A stretch of 64,000 nt of DNA, taken from the NCBI RefSeq assembly GCF_018595685.2, contig NZ_CP092334.1, positions 2,384,001 through 2,448,000 on the forward strand, written 5' to 3'. This document shows positions 19,853 through 29,484 of the stretch, piece after piece; position 1 is the stretch's first letter, and every line of letters begins with the position of its first letter. Source of the stretch: Flavihumibacter rivuli (GTDB lineage: Bacteria; Bacteroidota; Bacteroidia; Chitinophagales; Chitinophagaceae). Under the pieces are notes generated by a model. The model was not told where the DNA came from and ran no database searches. It saw only the letters and a program-made list of their open reading frames with translations. Position numbers and translations under genes: made by a program.

Positions 19853-19923
19853 TGCAGGTTCTACTGTTCTTGCTTCCTTTCTACTATTCTTCAATCTTTC
19901 CTAACGTATATTCCTATCTATCC

Positions 19924-22188
19924 TTAGAACCTTGCACCGAAAGAGACAAAGAAATTCCTTCCGTCTGCTGGCAGGAGGCCCGGACCGGGATAACCACCGG
20001 CACGACGGGTGAAATACCTGGTGTCGGCAATATTGTTTACACCGGCCTTGATATTGAACTGCTTGTTGATGGTATAGGTAGCAGCGATATCACCGATCGT
20101 ATAGGAAGGGATCAAACCATTCTGGCCATTGGCACTGGGCGTAACCGTATTATTGGCATCTGCATAAGCCCGGTCAACATAGCTCAGCTGTCCGGTCAAC
20201 ACAAGGCCCTTATAAGTAGCCGTGATACCTGCCCTCAGGATATTCATGGGGGCATTCTCCACATAGTTGTTCTTCAGGTTCTTCTCCACCAGGTTGGAAC
20301 CTTCCCTTACCACCACCTTCAGGCTCTCATAACGCGCATCATTATAAGAATAAGATGCGAAGAGGCTCAGGTCATAAGGCTTGGTATTACCAAGGAAGGC
20401 CTTTACCGGGCTGAATTCCACCAATCCCTCGAAACCCTTGCTGCGGCTGTCGCCCACATTGGTACGGTAGTTATAGAAACTTCCATCCTGGCGCTGCTGG
20501 GTAATAGAACCAATCCTGTCATTGTATTGCAGGTAGTACACACTCGCATCAAAGAACAGGAAGTCCTTGATCTTACCACGGTAGCCCAGGTCGGCATTGA
20601 AACCTTTTGCATCGGTCAGGTTCGGATCGATCACATCTGTAGTGGGCGGCGTGGTGAGGTCGGCAAACTGGATGGGACGGTAAGCCTGGGTAATATTACC
20701 ATAGAACTCGGTCTTCTCGGTAACATGGTATTCTGTTCCCACACCGGCCAGGAAGAACCCGCGGCTCTTCTCCTGGTCTACCAGCAGGATCTCGGATCCA
20801 TCGCTGGCATAACCGTTACGGCCACCCGCTGTTCCCTTCAACCACTCATACCTTACGCCGGGCACAATGATGAACTTATCACTCAACCTGAAAATATTCT
20901 CCACGAAAACCGCCGCATTCTGTGATTCAAAATCAATATCACGGGGCCAGATACCATCTACGAGGGTAACATCATAACCAGAACCGGTTGTACCCTTGCC
21001 ATCGCGGAAGCGATCGGTATTGCCCTTGTAGAGCCTGATGCCACCGCTGAGGGTGTTGCGCATCTTACCCAGGTAATAATCACCGAGGTAACGGGCTTCC
21101 ATTCCAAAATTCCTGTACTGGTCAATATCCACGGTACGGTTATTGTAATCCATCGTAGCGGCATTGATGGAATCCTTCACATTGATCGCCCTTAGGTAAC
21201 CCACGCTATTCCTGTCGCCAAACATGCCGAACAACTTCACATTGATGCGCTGGTTCTCATCGATCTTGTAATTACCGATCAAAGCAGCCGTGGTCCACTT
21301 GATATCGAACCAGTTGCGGGAACGGAAGCTCTGGCGCGCATCCTTGTTGAAATCAGCGTCAGTCAGGCCTCCCGGCTGTTGCTGGCGCATGTGGTGGTGC
21401 ATCACTTCTGCGGTCAGGCTGAACTTCGGATTGAACTTCCAGGTGAAGGTTCCGAATCCATTATTGGTATAATATTGACCATTCTGCCTCCAGCCATCTG
21501 CATTCCTGTGGTCAAAAAAACCATAGTAATGGAACTTTGCTGTTTCACCCCCAATGGCATTATAGCTGTTGAACAAGCCATAGCTGCCGATGGTCTGCTG
21601 GGTCTCGAACTGGAAGGGCTTGTTGAACTCACTGCCATTGCGGAGGATATAGTTCACCATGCCACCAAACTGCGGGCCATACTGCAGCGCGCCCTGTCCC
21701 CTTACCACTTCGATCCTTTGTACGGCCTGCAACTGCGGGTTGTAATAGGCTTCAGGATAACCGAAGGGGTCGGCGGCAATATCATAACCATTCTGGCGAA
21801 CGTTGAATTCCCAGCTGCGGTTGGGACTCAACCCACGGGCCGCGATACCGATCTGGATACCACTGCCATCACTTTCCCATACATGGATACCCGGCACCTT
21901 GGCCATCACCTGGCGCATGGTATTGGTCACCACATTTCCCTGTACATTATCCATCACGATCAGGGCATTCTTCTTGCCTGCATATATCGAGGTGCCTACT
22001 ATCTCTGGCATCTGCTGGATATCGGACTTGCTACCACGACCTACCACAGTGATCTCCTGCAGGTAGCTCATTTTGGGCTTCGCTGTATCTTCCTTAGGAT
22101 GAGGTTCATTGGAGCCGGCAGCCATTTCCTGTGCTTTCAAGCCCATACCCGCGAGGAGCAGGGCACTTATCATTACAAATCTGTTCAT
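19924..22188 (-). CDS. FecA-like TonB-dependent outer membrane receptor
   Basis: 754 residues from the ATG at 22188. I prefer this start to an upstream in-frame ATG at 22251 because it gives a clean signal peptide (MNRFVMISALLLAGMGLKAQ) and is preceded by GGAAAGAAG. A plug domain follows (residues about 60-185: NALIVMDNVQGNVVTNTMRQ, VPGIHVWESDGSG, RIEVVRGQGALQYGPQFGG). A 22-strand-type barrel follows, ending in the aromatic FFVSFGARF typical of outer membrane proteins. The overall pattern resembles ferric-citrate/siderophore receptors (FecA group). It lacks the carboxypeptidase-like N-terminal domain of SusC proteins. The substrate is not determinable from sequence, but the adjacent complete haem biosynthesis block makes an iron chelate likely. 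It is divergent from hemN, with 207 bp between start codons. Confidence 0.88.
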   Translation of the reverse strand: MNRFVMISALLLAGMGLKAQEMAAGSNEPHPKEDTAKPKMSYLQEITVVGRGSKSDIQQMPEIVGTSIYAGKKNALIVMDNVQGNVVTNTMRQVMAKVPGIHVWESDGSGIQIGIAARGLSPNRSWEFNVRQNGYDIAADPFGYPEAYYNPQLQAVQRIEVVRGQGALQYGPQFGGMVNYILRNGSEFNKPFQFETQQTIGSYGLFNSYNAIGGETAKFHYYGFFDHRNADGWRQNGQYYTNNGFGTFTWKFNPKFSLTAEVMHHHMRQQQPGGLTDADFNKDARQSFRSRNWFDIKWTTAALIGNYKIDENQRINVKLFGMFGDRNSVGYLRAINVKDSINAATMDYNNRTVDIDQYRNFGMEARYLGDYYLGKMRNTLSGGIRLYKGNTDRFRDGKGTTGSGYDVTLVDGIWPRDIDFESQNAAVFVENIFRLSDKFIIVPGVRYEWLKGTAGGRNGYASDGSEILLVDQEKSRGFFLAGVGTEYHVTEKTEFYGNITQAYRPIQFADLTTPPTTDVIDPNLTDAKGFNADLGYRGKIKDFLFFDASVYYLQYNDRIGSITQQRQDGSFYNYRTNVGDSRSKGFEGLVEFSPVKAFLGNTKPYDLSLFASYSYNDARYESLKVVVREGSNLVEKNLKNNYVENAPMNILRAGITATYKGLVLTGQLSYVDRAYADANNTVTPSANGQNGLIPSYTIGDIAATYTINKQFNIKAGVNNIADTRYFTRRAGGYPGPGLLPADGRNFFVSFGARF

Positions 22189-22370
22189 CTTCTTTCCAAT
22201 TTGTTTGCGGTCGCAAAATTGTCCCCACTCCATTGGAATCTGGTTACGCAATGAGGAAAACGGGTTACGAAATGCGAAAACTTACAGTTCCGTGACAGAA
22301 AAACTGCCCTAACTGATGAAAATCAGCCTGTTGAAAAACGCCCGTCAGTCCCGGCGGGATGGGCGGGAAA

Positions 22371-22378
22371 TAGTTTTG
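22371..22378 (+). promoter_or_regulatory. Bacteroidota-type -7 element TAnnTTTG for hemN
   Basis: TAGTTTTG matches the Bacteroidota sigma-A -7 consensus exactly and lies 17 bp before the hemN ATG at 22396. No TTG -33 element is found at the usual spacing. The match supports the ATG at 22396 over a GTG at 22378, which would overlap the promoter. Confidence 0.55.
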
Positions 22379-22395
22379 TGCCTCATTTTACGAAT

Positions 22396-23760
22396 ATGGT
22401 AACAGAGGCTTTACTGGAGCAATACAACCAACCCGTTCCCCGCTATACCAGCTACCCTACCGTTCCCTTCTGGCAGGAAGGACTGGATGCTGACGCCTGG
22501 AAATCAATCTTCCGCGACCGTTTTGCCGCCATCAACCAGGCCGATGGCATCAGCCTCTATCTCCACCTCCCCTATTGCGAGTCGCTCTGCACCTATTGCG
22601 GCTGCAACAAGAAGATCACCACCAACCATTCCGTTGAGGAAGAATATATCCGTGCCCTGCTGAAGGAATGGGAGAGCTATCGCCGCCTGATGGGCAGCCA
22701 ACCCGTGATCAGGGAGATCCACCTGGGTGGCGGCACGCCTACTTTCTTCTCACCCAGGAACCTCGAATGGCTGATCAGTACCTTGCTGAAAGATTCCATC
22801 ATCCATCCCGACCATAGCTTCAGTATCGAAGGCCATCCCAACAATACCACCAGGGAACACCTGCAGACCTTATTTGACCTGGGTTTCAGGCGGATCAGCT
22901 ACGGGGTGCAGGACAATGACCCCATCGTGCAATTCATCATCAACCGAATCCAGCCTTTCGAGAATGTGGCGAGGGCAACGGAACAGGCCAGGGAGATCGG
23001 TTTCACTTCGGTCAACTTCGACCTCATCTATGGACTGCCCAGGCAGACCATCGAAGGCATGACCCAGACCCTTGAACAATGCATCAGCCTGCGGCCCGAC
23101 CGGGTAGCTTTCTATAGTTATGCGCATGTGCCCTGGACCAGCAGGGGCCAGCGCTTGTTCGATGAATCCGACCTGCCCAATGCAGAATTGAAGATGAACT
23201 TGTACCGATTAGGGAAAGAACGCTTTGCGCAACACGGTTATGTAGATATCGGGATGGACCATTTCTCCACGAGGGAAGACGAGCTGTTCATCGCGAGGGA
23301 AGCCGGCTGGCTACACCGCAACTTCATGGGCTATACCACGCAGAAAAGCGGACTGCTGCTGGGTTTGGGCGTTTCCAGCATCAGTGATGCCTATTGGGGG
23401 TATGCGCAAAACCACAAGACCATCCACGACTACCTGTCAGCAGTAAACGAAGGGGAATTGGCCGTGACCAAGGGCTGCCTCTTATCAGAAGAAGATGCCC
23501 GCTTCAGGAAGTATATCCTTGATATCAGTTGCCAGGGAAGAACAGCTTTTGAAGCAGAAGACCTCGAAACCCTTGCCCAATACAGTTTCCCGAAACTCCG
23601 CTCCCTTGCGGCAGATGGATTGGTGGAATGGGATGAAGAAGGCGCGGCACTCACGCCACTGGGACATCATTTCATCCGGAATGTCTGCAGTGCTTTCGAC
23701 CTCTACCTCCAGCGCAACAAGAGTAAGAATGAAAAGCCGCTATTCAGTAAGGCTATTTAA
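22396..23760 (+). CDS. hemN: oxygen-independent coproporphyrinogen III oxidase
   Basis: 454 residues from the ATG at 22396. This radical SAM enzyme decarboxylates coproporphyrinogen III to protoporphyrinogen IX without oxygen. The 4Fe-4S motif CxxxCxxCxC is YCESLCTYCGC (Cys 61, 65, 68, 70), and the last cysteine marks true HemN rather than HemW. GGGTPTFF and the EGHPNNT segment are further radical SAM/HemN signatures. The C-terminal HemN domain follows (GLLLGLGVSSISDAYWGYAQ). It is separated by 3 bp from the convergent hemJ stop codon. Presence with hemF suggests haem synthesis under both low and high oxygen. Confidence 0.95.
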   Translation: MVTEALLEQYNQPVPRYTSYPTVPFWQEGLDADAWKSIFRDRFAAINQADGISLYLHLPYCESLCTYCGCNKKITTNHSVEEEYIRALLKEWESYRRLMGSQPVIREIHLGGGTPTFFSPRNLEWLISTLLKDSIIHPDHSFSIEGHPNNTTREHLQTLFDLGFRRISYGVQDNDPIVQFIINRIQPFENVARATEQAREIGFTSVNFDLIYGLPRQTIEGMTQTLEQCISLRPDRVAFYSYAHVPWTSRGQRLFDESDLPNAELKMNLYRLGKERFAQHGYVDIGMDHFSTREDELFIAREAGWLHRNFMGYTTQKSGLLLGLGVSSISDAYWGYAQNHKTIHDYLSAVNEGELAVTKGCLLSEEDARFRKYILDISCQGRTAFEAEDLETLAQYSFPKLRSLAADGLVEWDEEGAALTPLGHHFIRNVCSAFDLYLQRNKSKNEKPLFSKAI

Positions 23761-23763
23761 GTT

Positions 23764-24318
23764 TCAGGAATTTTTCTTCTCCCTGATGCCCTTGTAGATC
23801 TTAATGGCACTCATCAGGACGATGATGAAGAGAATCAATCCGGCGAGTCCCCATACCATGCTCATGCTTTCCTTCACTGTCACCAGCATCACGATCGCGA
23901 TGAGGAAGATGGTGGCCACTTCGTTCCAAACCCTTAACTGTTGCGAACTGTAGCGGAATACCCCTTTCATCTGTTGTTGGAAGATATGGTGCAGGGTAAA
24001 ATGGTAAAAGTAAAGTCCAGCCACCAGCAGCAGCTTGATCAGTAACCATCTTCCTCCCGGCTGGAACACGATCATGTCCCAATCGCCCTTGAGCAGGACC
24101 GTTGTCCCGAAGATCAGGGTCAACACGGCCGATGGCCAGGTGATGCCATACCACAAGCGCTTCATCATAACGGCGAACTGTGAACGAAGGATATCCCTTG
24201 CTTCCGGTTGCTGCTCTCCCGCTTCTGTAGCATAGATGAACAAACGCGGCATATAGAACATGCCCGCAAACCAGGTCACCACGAAAATGATATGGAGCGC
24301 TTTAAGGTAATAGTACAT
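23764..24318 (-). CDS. hemJ: HemJ-type protoporphyrinogen IX oxidase (membrane protein)
   Basis: 184 residues from the ATG at 24318 (MYYYLKALHIIFVVTWFAG). The start three codons upstream is also possible. The family (formerly UPF0093, CopD-like) oxidises protoporphyrinogen IX to protoporphyrin IX. The sequence shows four hydrophobic segments (about 5-22, 52-72, 82-103, 127-145) and a probable fifth at the C-terminus. It has the conserved early histidine in KALHIIFV and the WLLIKLLL segment with its conserved lysine. It is followed upstream on the same strand by hemH, whose stop lies 11 bp before this ATG, so the last two pathway steps are co-transcribed. No hemG or hemY is seen in the window. 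Confidence 0.88.
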   Translation of the reverse strand: MYYYLKALHIIFVVTWFAGMFYMPRLFIYATEAGEQQPEARDILRSQFAVMMKRLWYGITWPSAVLTLIFGTTVLLKGDWDMIVFQPGGRWLLIKLLLVAGLYFYHFTLHHIFQQQMKGVFRYSSQQLRVWNEVATIFLIAIVMLVTVKESMSMVWGLAGLILFIIVLMSAIKIYKGIREKKNS

Positions 24319-24329
24319 GGCAGGCAATA

Positions 24330-25346
24330 TTACGCATTAGTAACATACCCCACGATGGCCTTTACCCAGAGCGGATGCACATTCAGGCAGGGGATCATCT
24401 CAAAGCTTTCCCCACCGGCATGCAGGAATTCTTCCTTGCCTTCTTCCGCGATCTCTTCCAGGGTCTCCAGGCAATCGCTCACGAAAGCCGGACAAGCCAC
24501 CAGCAGTTTCTTGATGCCTTCACCCGGCATTTCCTCAAAACGCTTGGCGGTATAGGGTTTCAGCCATTCGTCACGACCCAGCCTCGACTGGAAGGAGAAG
24601 CTGAACTTGTCATTGGGGATACCCAATTTCTCCGCAACCAGTTGGGTCGTTACCAGACACTGGTGACGGTAACACTGCTTGTGCGCGGGTGAATCCACCG
24701 CACAGCAATTCTCCACTTTCAGGCAATGGTTGCCGGTGATATCACCCTTATGGATATGGCGTTCGGGAACCCCATGGTAACTGAAGAGGATGTGGTCGAA
24801 ATCCTTGTCCACGTAGGGTTTTATGCTTTCGGCCAGTGCATCAATATAGTTGGGCTCCTTATAGTAAGGATCGATAATGGTCAGCTTGAATGGATAGTTG
24901 AACTTTTGGTGTTGCTCCTTCGCATACTCCACCGCTGTTTCATAACTACTCATGGCATAATGCGGATAGAGCGGCACCAACACCACTTCTTCCAGTCCGG
25001 GTACCCGTTTCATCAACTCATCGTAAGCCGCCTGGGGCGAGGGATTGCCATAACGCATGGCGATGGTAACGGGCTCGCTCACCTGCTGCTGGAGGGCTTC
25101 CTGCAATTGTTTGGTCAAGACGATCAGGGGAGACCCTTCCTTGGTCCAGATAGACGCATAAGCCTTGGCCGATTTGGGGGAACGAAAAGGAACAATGATC
25201 CCCTTTACCAGCAGGAGGCGCAGGAGATAAGGAACATCGATCACCCTTTCATCCATCAGGAACTCATCCAGGTAACGGCGGACATCCTTGACAGCAGTGG
25301 AATCCGGCGATCCCAGGTTCATCAGAACTATACCACGTTTGGTCAT
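24330..25346 (-). CDS. hemH: ferrochelatase
   Basis: 338 residues from the ATG at 25346 (MTKRGIVLMNLGSPDS), the usual ferrochelatase start. An in-frame upstream extension to 25436 has no family similarity. The enzyme inserts Fe2+ into protoporphyrin IX. Landmarks are the LMNLGSP N-terminus, the catalytic-histidine motif FSYHGVPERH, the QCYRHQC segment, and FSFQSRLGRDEWL with the conserved SRxGxxxWL pattern. Near the C-terminus CPAFVSDCLETLEEI carries the conserved glutamates. It forms a short operon with hemJ and is divergent from hemA, with about 200 bp between. Confidence 0.96.
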   Translation of the reverse strand: MTKRGIVLMNLGSPDSTAVKDVRRYLDEFLMDERVIDVPYLLRLLLVKGIIVPFRSPKSAKAYASIWTKEGSPLIVLTKQLQEALQQQVSEPVTIAMRYGNPSPQAAYDELMKRVPGLEEVVLVPLYPHYAMSSYETAVEYAKEQHQKFNYPFKLTIIDPYYKEPNYIDALAESIKPYVDKDFDHILFSYHGVPERHIHKGDITGNHCLKVENCCAVDSPAHKQCYRHQCLVTTQLVAEKLGIPNDKFSFSFQSRLGRDEWLKPYTAKRFEEMPGEGIKKLLVACPAFVSDCLETLEEIAEEGKEEFLHAGGESFEMIPCLNVHPLWVKAIVGYVTNA

Positions 25347-25527
25347 AAAAGAAAATTGGTTGGCAAAACTAACCCATAAAGGGCGGCAATTGTTCAAGCC
25401 CCTTTTCCCACACGATCTATGGCAGAAAAATGACAATTGATGTTCGGATCAAAACAATCCATCATATGTGACCAAGAATATGACAGTAGATTGACATCCA
25501 AAACCTTCATCCACGGGCATTGCTTAA

Positions 25528-25535
25528 TATTTTTG
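25528..25535 (+). promoter_or_regulatory. -7 element of the hemA operon
   Basis: TATTTTTG fits TAnnTTTG exactly and lies 15 bp before the GTG start at 25551. This supports the GTG start and a very short leader. A TTG at the usual -33 distance is absent. Confidence 0.5.
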
Positions 25536-25550
25536 CTGCGCAATTTTACC

Positions 25551-26774
25551 GTGACCACTATTAACCCCTCACATATCGACCATTTCTTCGCAGCGGGCAT
25601 CAACTATAAAAAGTCTGATGCAGTGGTGAGAAGCCGTTTTTCCGTTGGTCCCGACCAATATGCCCAACTGCTCGAAACAGCGAAGGCTGAGGGTATCCGT
25701 GAGGTGTTTGTATTGTCCACCTGCAACCGTACCGAGATCTATGGGTATTGTAGGGACGCAGCCCAGCTGGAGAACTTACTCTGTTCCGTAACCGAAGGCG
25801 ATATCGCTGAGTTCCGTTCGATCTCCTACCAACACAGGGGCAAGGATGCTGTCAACCACCTCTTCAGGGTGGCAGCAGGACTGGATTCCCAGATCCTCGG
25901 CGACTACGAGATCGTGGGCCAGCTGAAGCAGGCGGTAAAATATGCCAAGGAGCAGGGCACCATCGGACCCTTCATCGAGAGGTTGTTCAACCAGGTGCTG
26001 CAGTCTTCCAAGCTGGTGAAGAATACCACCAAGCTGAGTGGCGGTACGGTATCCGTTGCCTTCGCAGCCATCCAGTACCTGAAAGAAAAAGTTGCCGATG
26101 TGGCCGAGAAGAAAGTATTGCTGATCGGCACCGGTAAGATCGGAAGGAATACCTGCAAGAATGTATTCGATTACCTGGGCTGTACCGAGGTGACCCTGAT
26201 GAACAGGACCTTTGCCAAGGCCGCAGAACTGGCTACCGAACTGGGCGCCAGGGCAGTGGACATGGAGCAGCTCGATGCGGAAACAAAAGCAGCAGACATC
26301 ATCATCGTTTCCACCAATTCAACCAGCCCGATCCTTTTCCCGGAACAGATCAACGAAGGAAAGAAGCAATGGGTGATCGATCTTTCCATCCCCAATAATG
26401 TTCACCACGATGTAGCGAAAGTGGCACAGACCGAGCTGGTGAACGTGGATGAATTATCCAGGATGAAGGATGAGACCCTCGCCATGCGCCAGGCCGAAGT
26501 GCCCAAGGCCCAGGCCATCATTGACCAGCAGATGGCGGAATTCATTGAGTGGCTCGACCTGCGCAAGCAGTTTGCCGTACTCAAGACCGTTAAACGCAGG
26601 CTGCAGGAGATCAGCAGCCAGGAGCATTTCCAGCTTTCCTTCAGGAATACAGTAGAAACGGACCGCATACAACAGGTCCTCAACAATATGGCCGTTAAAA
26701 TGCGGCAACGCAACGAAAGAGGATGTCAGTATCTTGAGGCCATCAACGATTTCATGACATTCGGTTCCAATTAA
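25551..26774 (+). CDS. hemA: glutamyl-tRNA reductase
   Basis: 407 residues from GTG 25551 (VTTINPSHIDHFFAAGINYKK). The upstream in-frame extension to 25437 reads through the promoter and has no similarity. The enzyme reduces glutamyl-tRNA-Glu to glutamate-1-semialdehyde with NADPH, the first step of the C5 haem pathway. The nucleophilic cysteine is C58 in VLSTCNRTEIYG. GLDSQILGDYEIVGQ is the family signature, and VLLIGTGKIGRNTCKN is the Rossmann NADPH-binding motif. The C-terminal helical dimerisation domain ends with QRNERGCQYLEAIN. It is the first gene of hemACDEFBL, with hemC starting 5 bp after the stop. Confidence 0.95.
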   Translation: MTTINPSHIDHFFAAGINYKKSDAVVRSRFSVGPDQYAQLLETAKAEGIREVFVLSTCNRTEIYGYCRDAAQLENLLCSVTEGDIAEFRSISYQHRGKDAVNHLFRVAAGLDSQILGDYEIVGQLKQAVKYAKEQGTIGPFIERLFNQVLQSSKLVKNTTKLSGGTVSVAFAAIQYLKEKVADVAEKKVLLIGTGKIGRNTCKNVFDYLGCTEVTLMNRTFAKAAELATELGARAVDMEQLDAETKAADIIIVSTNSTSPILFPEQINEGKKQWVIDLSIPNNVHHDVAKVAQTELVNVDELSRMKDETLAMRQAEVPKAQAIIDQQMAEFIEWLDLRKQFAVLKTVKRRLQEISSQEHFQLSFRNTVETDRIQQVLNNMAVKMRQRNERGCQYLEAINDFMTFGSN

Positions 26775-26778
26775 TACC

Positions 26779-27702
26779 ATGCAACGAATTTTAAGGATCG
26801 GTACAAGGGATAGCCAATTGGCCGTATGGCAGGCTACTACCGTTCAGTCATTACTGGCCGCCAATGGCATCCAGGCCGAATTGGTCTACATCAAGAGCGA
26901 GGGCGACCTCGACCTCCACACGCCCCTCTATGCCATGGGCGTGCAAGGCGTATTTACCCGTGCCCTGGACAGCGCCTTGCTCAACGACCGCATTGATATT
27001 GCCGTGCATTCCATGAAGGATGTGCCCGTGCAACTGGCCATCGGCATTGAAGAGGCGGCCGTCCTGGAACGCGCCTCCCATAAGGATATCCTCGTGTACA
27101 AGGAAGATGCCACCTTCCTGGACCATCTGCAGAGCTATGCCGTGATCGCTACGTCCAGCATCCGGCGCAAGGCGCAATGGCTGAACCGTTATCCTAACCA
27201 TCGCATCGAGAACCTCCGCGGGAATGTGAATACGCGCCTGAGGAAAGTGGCCGAAAGCGATTGGAATGGGGCCATCTTTGCAGCGGCGGGACTGGAACGC
27301 ATTGCCCTCCGGCCCGAGCAAACCATTGACCTCGACTGGATGCTGCCCGCACCGGCACAGGGCGCCATCATGGTGGTGGCCCGCGCCAACGACCCCTACG
27401 CCCTGGAAGCCTGTGCACCTTTGAACCACCAGGACACTGCCACCTGCGTGAAGCAGGAACGCAGTTTCCTCTCCGCATTGATGGGCGGTTGCTCCACCCC
27501 GATCAGCGCCTTCGCGAGGATGGAAAAGGGTGCCCTTCATTTTACAGGAAGTGTATTGTCGGCCGATGGTGCAGATAAACTGGAAATAGAACGGATAGAA
27601 AGCGACCCTGCCCTATTCGCCTCCATTGGCAGTAATGCGGCAAAGGAACTTATCCAAAGAGGCGCCGACCAGATCATCAAAAAGTTCAGGCAAAATGGCT
27701 AA
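26779..27702 (+). CDS. hemC: hydroxymethylbilane synthase (porphobilinogen deaminase)
   Basis: 307 residues. It polymerises four porphobilinogens to hydroxymethylbilane. Landmarks are RIGTRDSQLAVWQA at the start, the catalytic-aspartate region AVHSMKDVP, TSSIRRKAQW and NLRGNVNTRLRK. The cysteine that carries the dipyrromethane cofactor is C238 in LMGGCSTPISAF. The length is normal. The ATG is 5 bp from the hemA stop, and the last codons overlap the start of hemD by 8 bp, which indicates translational coupling. Confidence 0.96.
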   Translation: MQRILRIGTRDSQLAVWQATTVQSLLAANGIQAELVYIKSEGDLDLHTPLYAMGVQGVFTRALDSALLNDRIDIAVHSMKDVPVQLAIGIEEAAVLERASHKDILVYKEDATFLDHLQSYAVIATSSIRRKAQWLNRYPNHRIENLRGNVNTRLRKVAESDWNGAIFAAAGLERIALRPEQTIDLDWMLPAPAQGAIMVVARANDPYALEACAPLNHQDTATCVKQERSFLSALMGGCSTPISAFARMEKGALHFTGSVLSADGADKLEIERIESDPALFASIGSNAAKELIQRGADQIIKKFRQNG

Positions 27703-28405
27703 TCCATCATTGACGATACTCAGCACCCGGCCGGTTGACAAAGAACTGGTCGACTATGCCGCCAACAGGGGCATCCAGCTGGAAGTGCAACCCTTCATCA
27801 CCACAGTGGCCATCGATGATTACGAAGTGACCGAAGAGATCAGGCTCGCACTGGAAGAAGAACTTACCGTTGTCTTCACCAGCATGAATGCCGTGGAAGC
27901 GGTGGCAGCCCACATGCACGATTTCCAGCCCAACTGGCGGGTCTATTGCATGGGCTATGCGACGAAAAAACTGGTAGAAGAATATTTCGGGGAAGACAGC
28001 ATTGTTGATACCGGTGATGATGCAACGGACTTAGCAGAAAAAATAATCGAGTCGGGCGAGGAAGAAGAAGTGACCTTTTTCTGTGGCGACCAGAGAAGGG
28101 ATGAACTGCCGGAAGCCTTGCGCGGTGCGGGCATCGACGTGAACGAGGTCACCGTGTACCAGACCATCCAGCTGCCCCACGAGATCAAGGGCCAGTATGC
28201 CGGCATTCTGTTTTTCAGTCCGAGTGCCGTGCACAGCTTCTTTGAGAAGAACAAAAAACTGGCAGGACATACCGTTCTTTTTGCCATTGGTAATACCACT
28301 GCCAAAGCGATCAAAGAACATTGTACCAACCCGGTTGTTATCGCCGACGAACCCGGCAAATCCAACCTGGTGGAACAGGCAATAGATTTTTTTTCATCAA
28401 AATAG
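27695..28405 (+). CDS. hemD: uroporphyrinogen-III synthase
   Basis: 236 residues from ATG 27695 (MANPSLTILSTRPVDKEL). An upstream in-frame start inside hemC is unlikely. It cyclises and inverts ring D of hydroxymethylbilane to uroporphyrinogen III. The family is poorly conserved; support comes from the ILSTRP start, VVFTSMNAVEAV, the FFCGDQRRDELPEAL segment, VYQTI and ILFFSPSAVHSFF. Position between hemC and hemE in a haem operon adds strong support. It overlaps hemC by 8 bp. Confidence 0.92.
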   Translation: MANPSLTILSTRPVDKELVDYAANRGIQLEVQPFITTVAIDDYEVTEEIRLALEEELTVVFTSMNAVEAVAAHMHDFQPNWRVYCMGYATKKLVEEYFGEDSIVDTGDDATDLAEKIIESGEEEEVTFFCGDQRRDELPEALRGAGIDVNEVTVYQTIQLPHEIKGQYAGILFFSPSAVHSFFEKNKKLAGHTVLFAIGNTTAKAIKEHCTNPVVIADEPGKSNLVEQAIDFFSSK

Positions 28406-28446
28406 ATCCAGGCTGCTTTTAAAAAGCCGGGACCACAACCATAGAT

Positions 28447-29481
28447 ATGACAGCGTTAAAGAATGACCTGATCCTGAGGACACTCAGGGGGGAAGCAACG
28501 GAAAGGACACCCGTGTGGATGATGCGCCAGGCCGGAAGGTACCTGCCCGAATACATGGCCCTGCGGGCGAAATACGGATTCTTCGAAAGGTGCCAGACAC
28601 CAGAACTGGCTTGCGAAATAACGCTCCAGCCGGTGGATATCGTAGGTGTTGACGCGGCCATCCTCTTCTCCGACATCCTGGTAGTACCCCAGGCCATGGG
28701 CATGGAAGTGCAGTTGATAGAAAGCAAGGGGCCCTTGTTGCCGGAGCCGATCCACACTAAAAAAGATCTGGAGCGGATCGTGGTACCGGATGTGCAGGAC
28801 AGGTTGCATTATGTATTCGATGCCATCAGGCTGATCAAGCAAGAATTGAATGGAAGGGTTCCCCTGATCGGCTTTGCGGGTGCGCCCTGGACCTTGCTAT
28901 GTTATATGGTACAGGGCAAGGGCTCCAAAACCTTCGATGAGGCCAAGGCCTTCTGTTACCAGCAACCGGAGCTGGCCCACCAGTTATTGCAGATGATCAC
29001 CGATACCACCATCGCATACATGAAAGAGCAGATCGCGGCGGGTGCGGATATGGTGCAGATCTTCGACAGCTGGGGTGGTTTGCTGAGCCCGGAAGATTTC
29101 GAGACCTTCTCTTTGCAATACATCAGGCAGATCGTTGCCGCGCTGAAGGACCTGGCACCTACCATTATTTTCGCCAAGGGTGCATGGTTTGCGTTGGAAG
29201 AAATGGCGGCCACGGGCGCGCATGGCTTGGGCATTGATTGGTGTATCAAGCCGCAACTGGCGAGGCAGTTTGCGGGGGATAAGGTTACCCTGCAGGGCAA
29301 CTTCGACCCGGCGAGGTTACTGTCACCCATAACCGAAATCCGGGCATCGGTGAAGCGGATGCTGGAAGCTTTCGGGCCGGGAAGGCATATCGCCAACCTG
29401 GGGCATGGTATCCTGCCCAATGTACCCGTTGACCACGCCAGGGCTTTCGTGGATGCAGTGAAGGAGTTTAGTGTACAATAA
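28447..29481 (+). CDS. hemE: uroporphyrinogen decarboxylase
   Basis: 344 residues. It removes four carboxyl groups from uroporphyrinogen III to give coproporphyrinogen III. Landmarks are the substrate-binding [15 protein letters not shown] (both arginines present), the catalytic-aspartate region [32 protein letters not shown] and [10 protein letters not shown]. The length is normal. It lies 41 bp after hemD. A dispersed inverted-repeat element fills the gap to hemF. Confidence 0.97.
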   Translation: MTALKNDLILRTLRGEATERTPVWMMRQAGRYLPEYMALRAKYGFFERCQTPELACEITLQPVDIVGVDAAILFSDILVVPQAMGMEVQLIESKGPLLPEPIHTKKDLERIVVPDVQDRLHYVFDAIRLIKQELNGRVPLIGFAGAPWTLLCYMVQGKGSKTFDEAKAFCYQQPELAHQLLQMITDTTIAYMKEQIAAGADMVQIFDSWGGLLSPEDFETFSLQYIRQIVAALKDLAPTIIFAKGAWFALEEMAATGAHGLGIDWCIKPQLARQFAGDKVTLQGNFDPARLLSPITEIRASVKRMLEAFGPGRHIANLGHGILPNVPVDHARAFVDAVKEFSVQ

Positions 29482-29484
29482 ATT

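Larger units (their letters stand above)
18978..19923. other. 946-bp intergenic region with dispersed repeats
   Basis: No gene recognised. It holds one inverted-orientation copy of the GTTGGTCATAAGACACAAC-type repeat (19134-19172). A block of dispersed repeat sequence beginning cgcaaaggcgcgaagg (19228) continues to about 19445, with a GCCTGCC...GGCAGGC hairpin near 19366-19395. A terminator-like hairpin lies at 19819-19852. Confidence 0.6.

Noticed and set aside
19780..20925. 381-codon plus-strand frame
   Set aside because: Mostly antisense to the TonB receptor gene; composition and lack of motifs argue against coding.
22378..22395. GTG start of hemN at 22378
   Set aside because: It overlaps the TAnnTTTG element; ATG 22396 fits the promoter distance and the family start.
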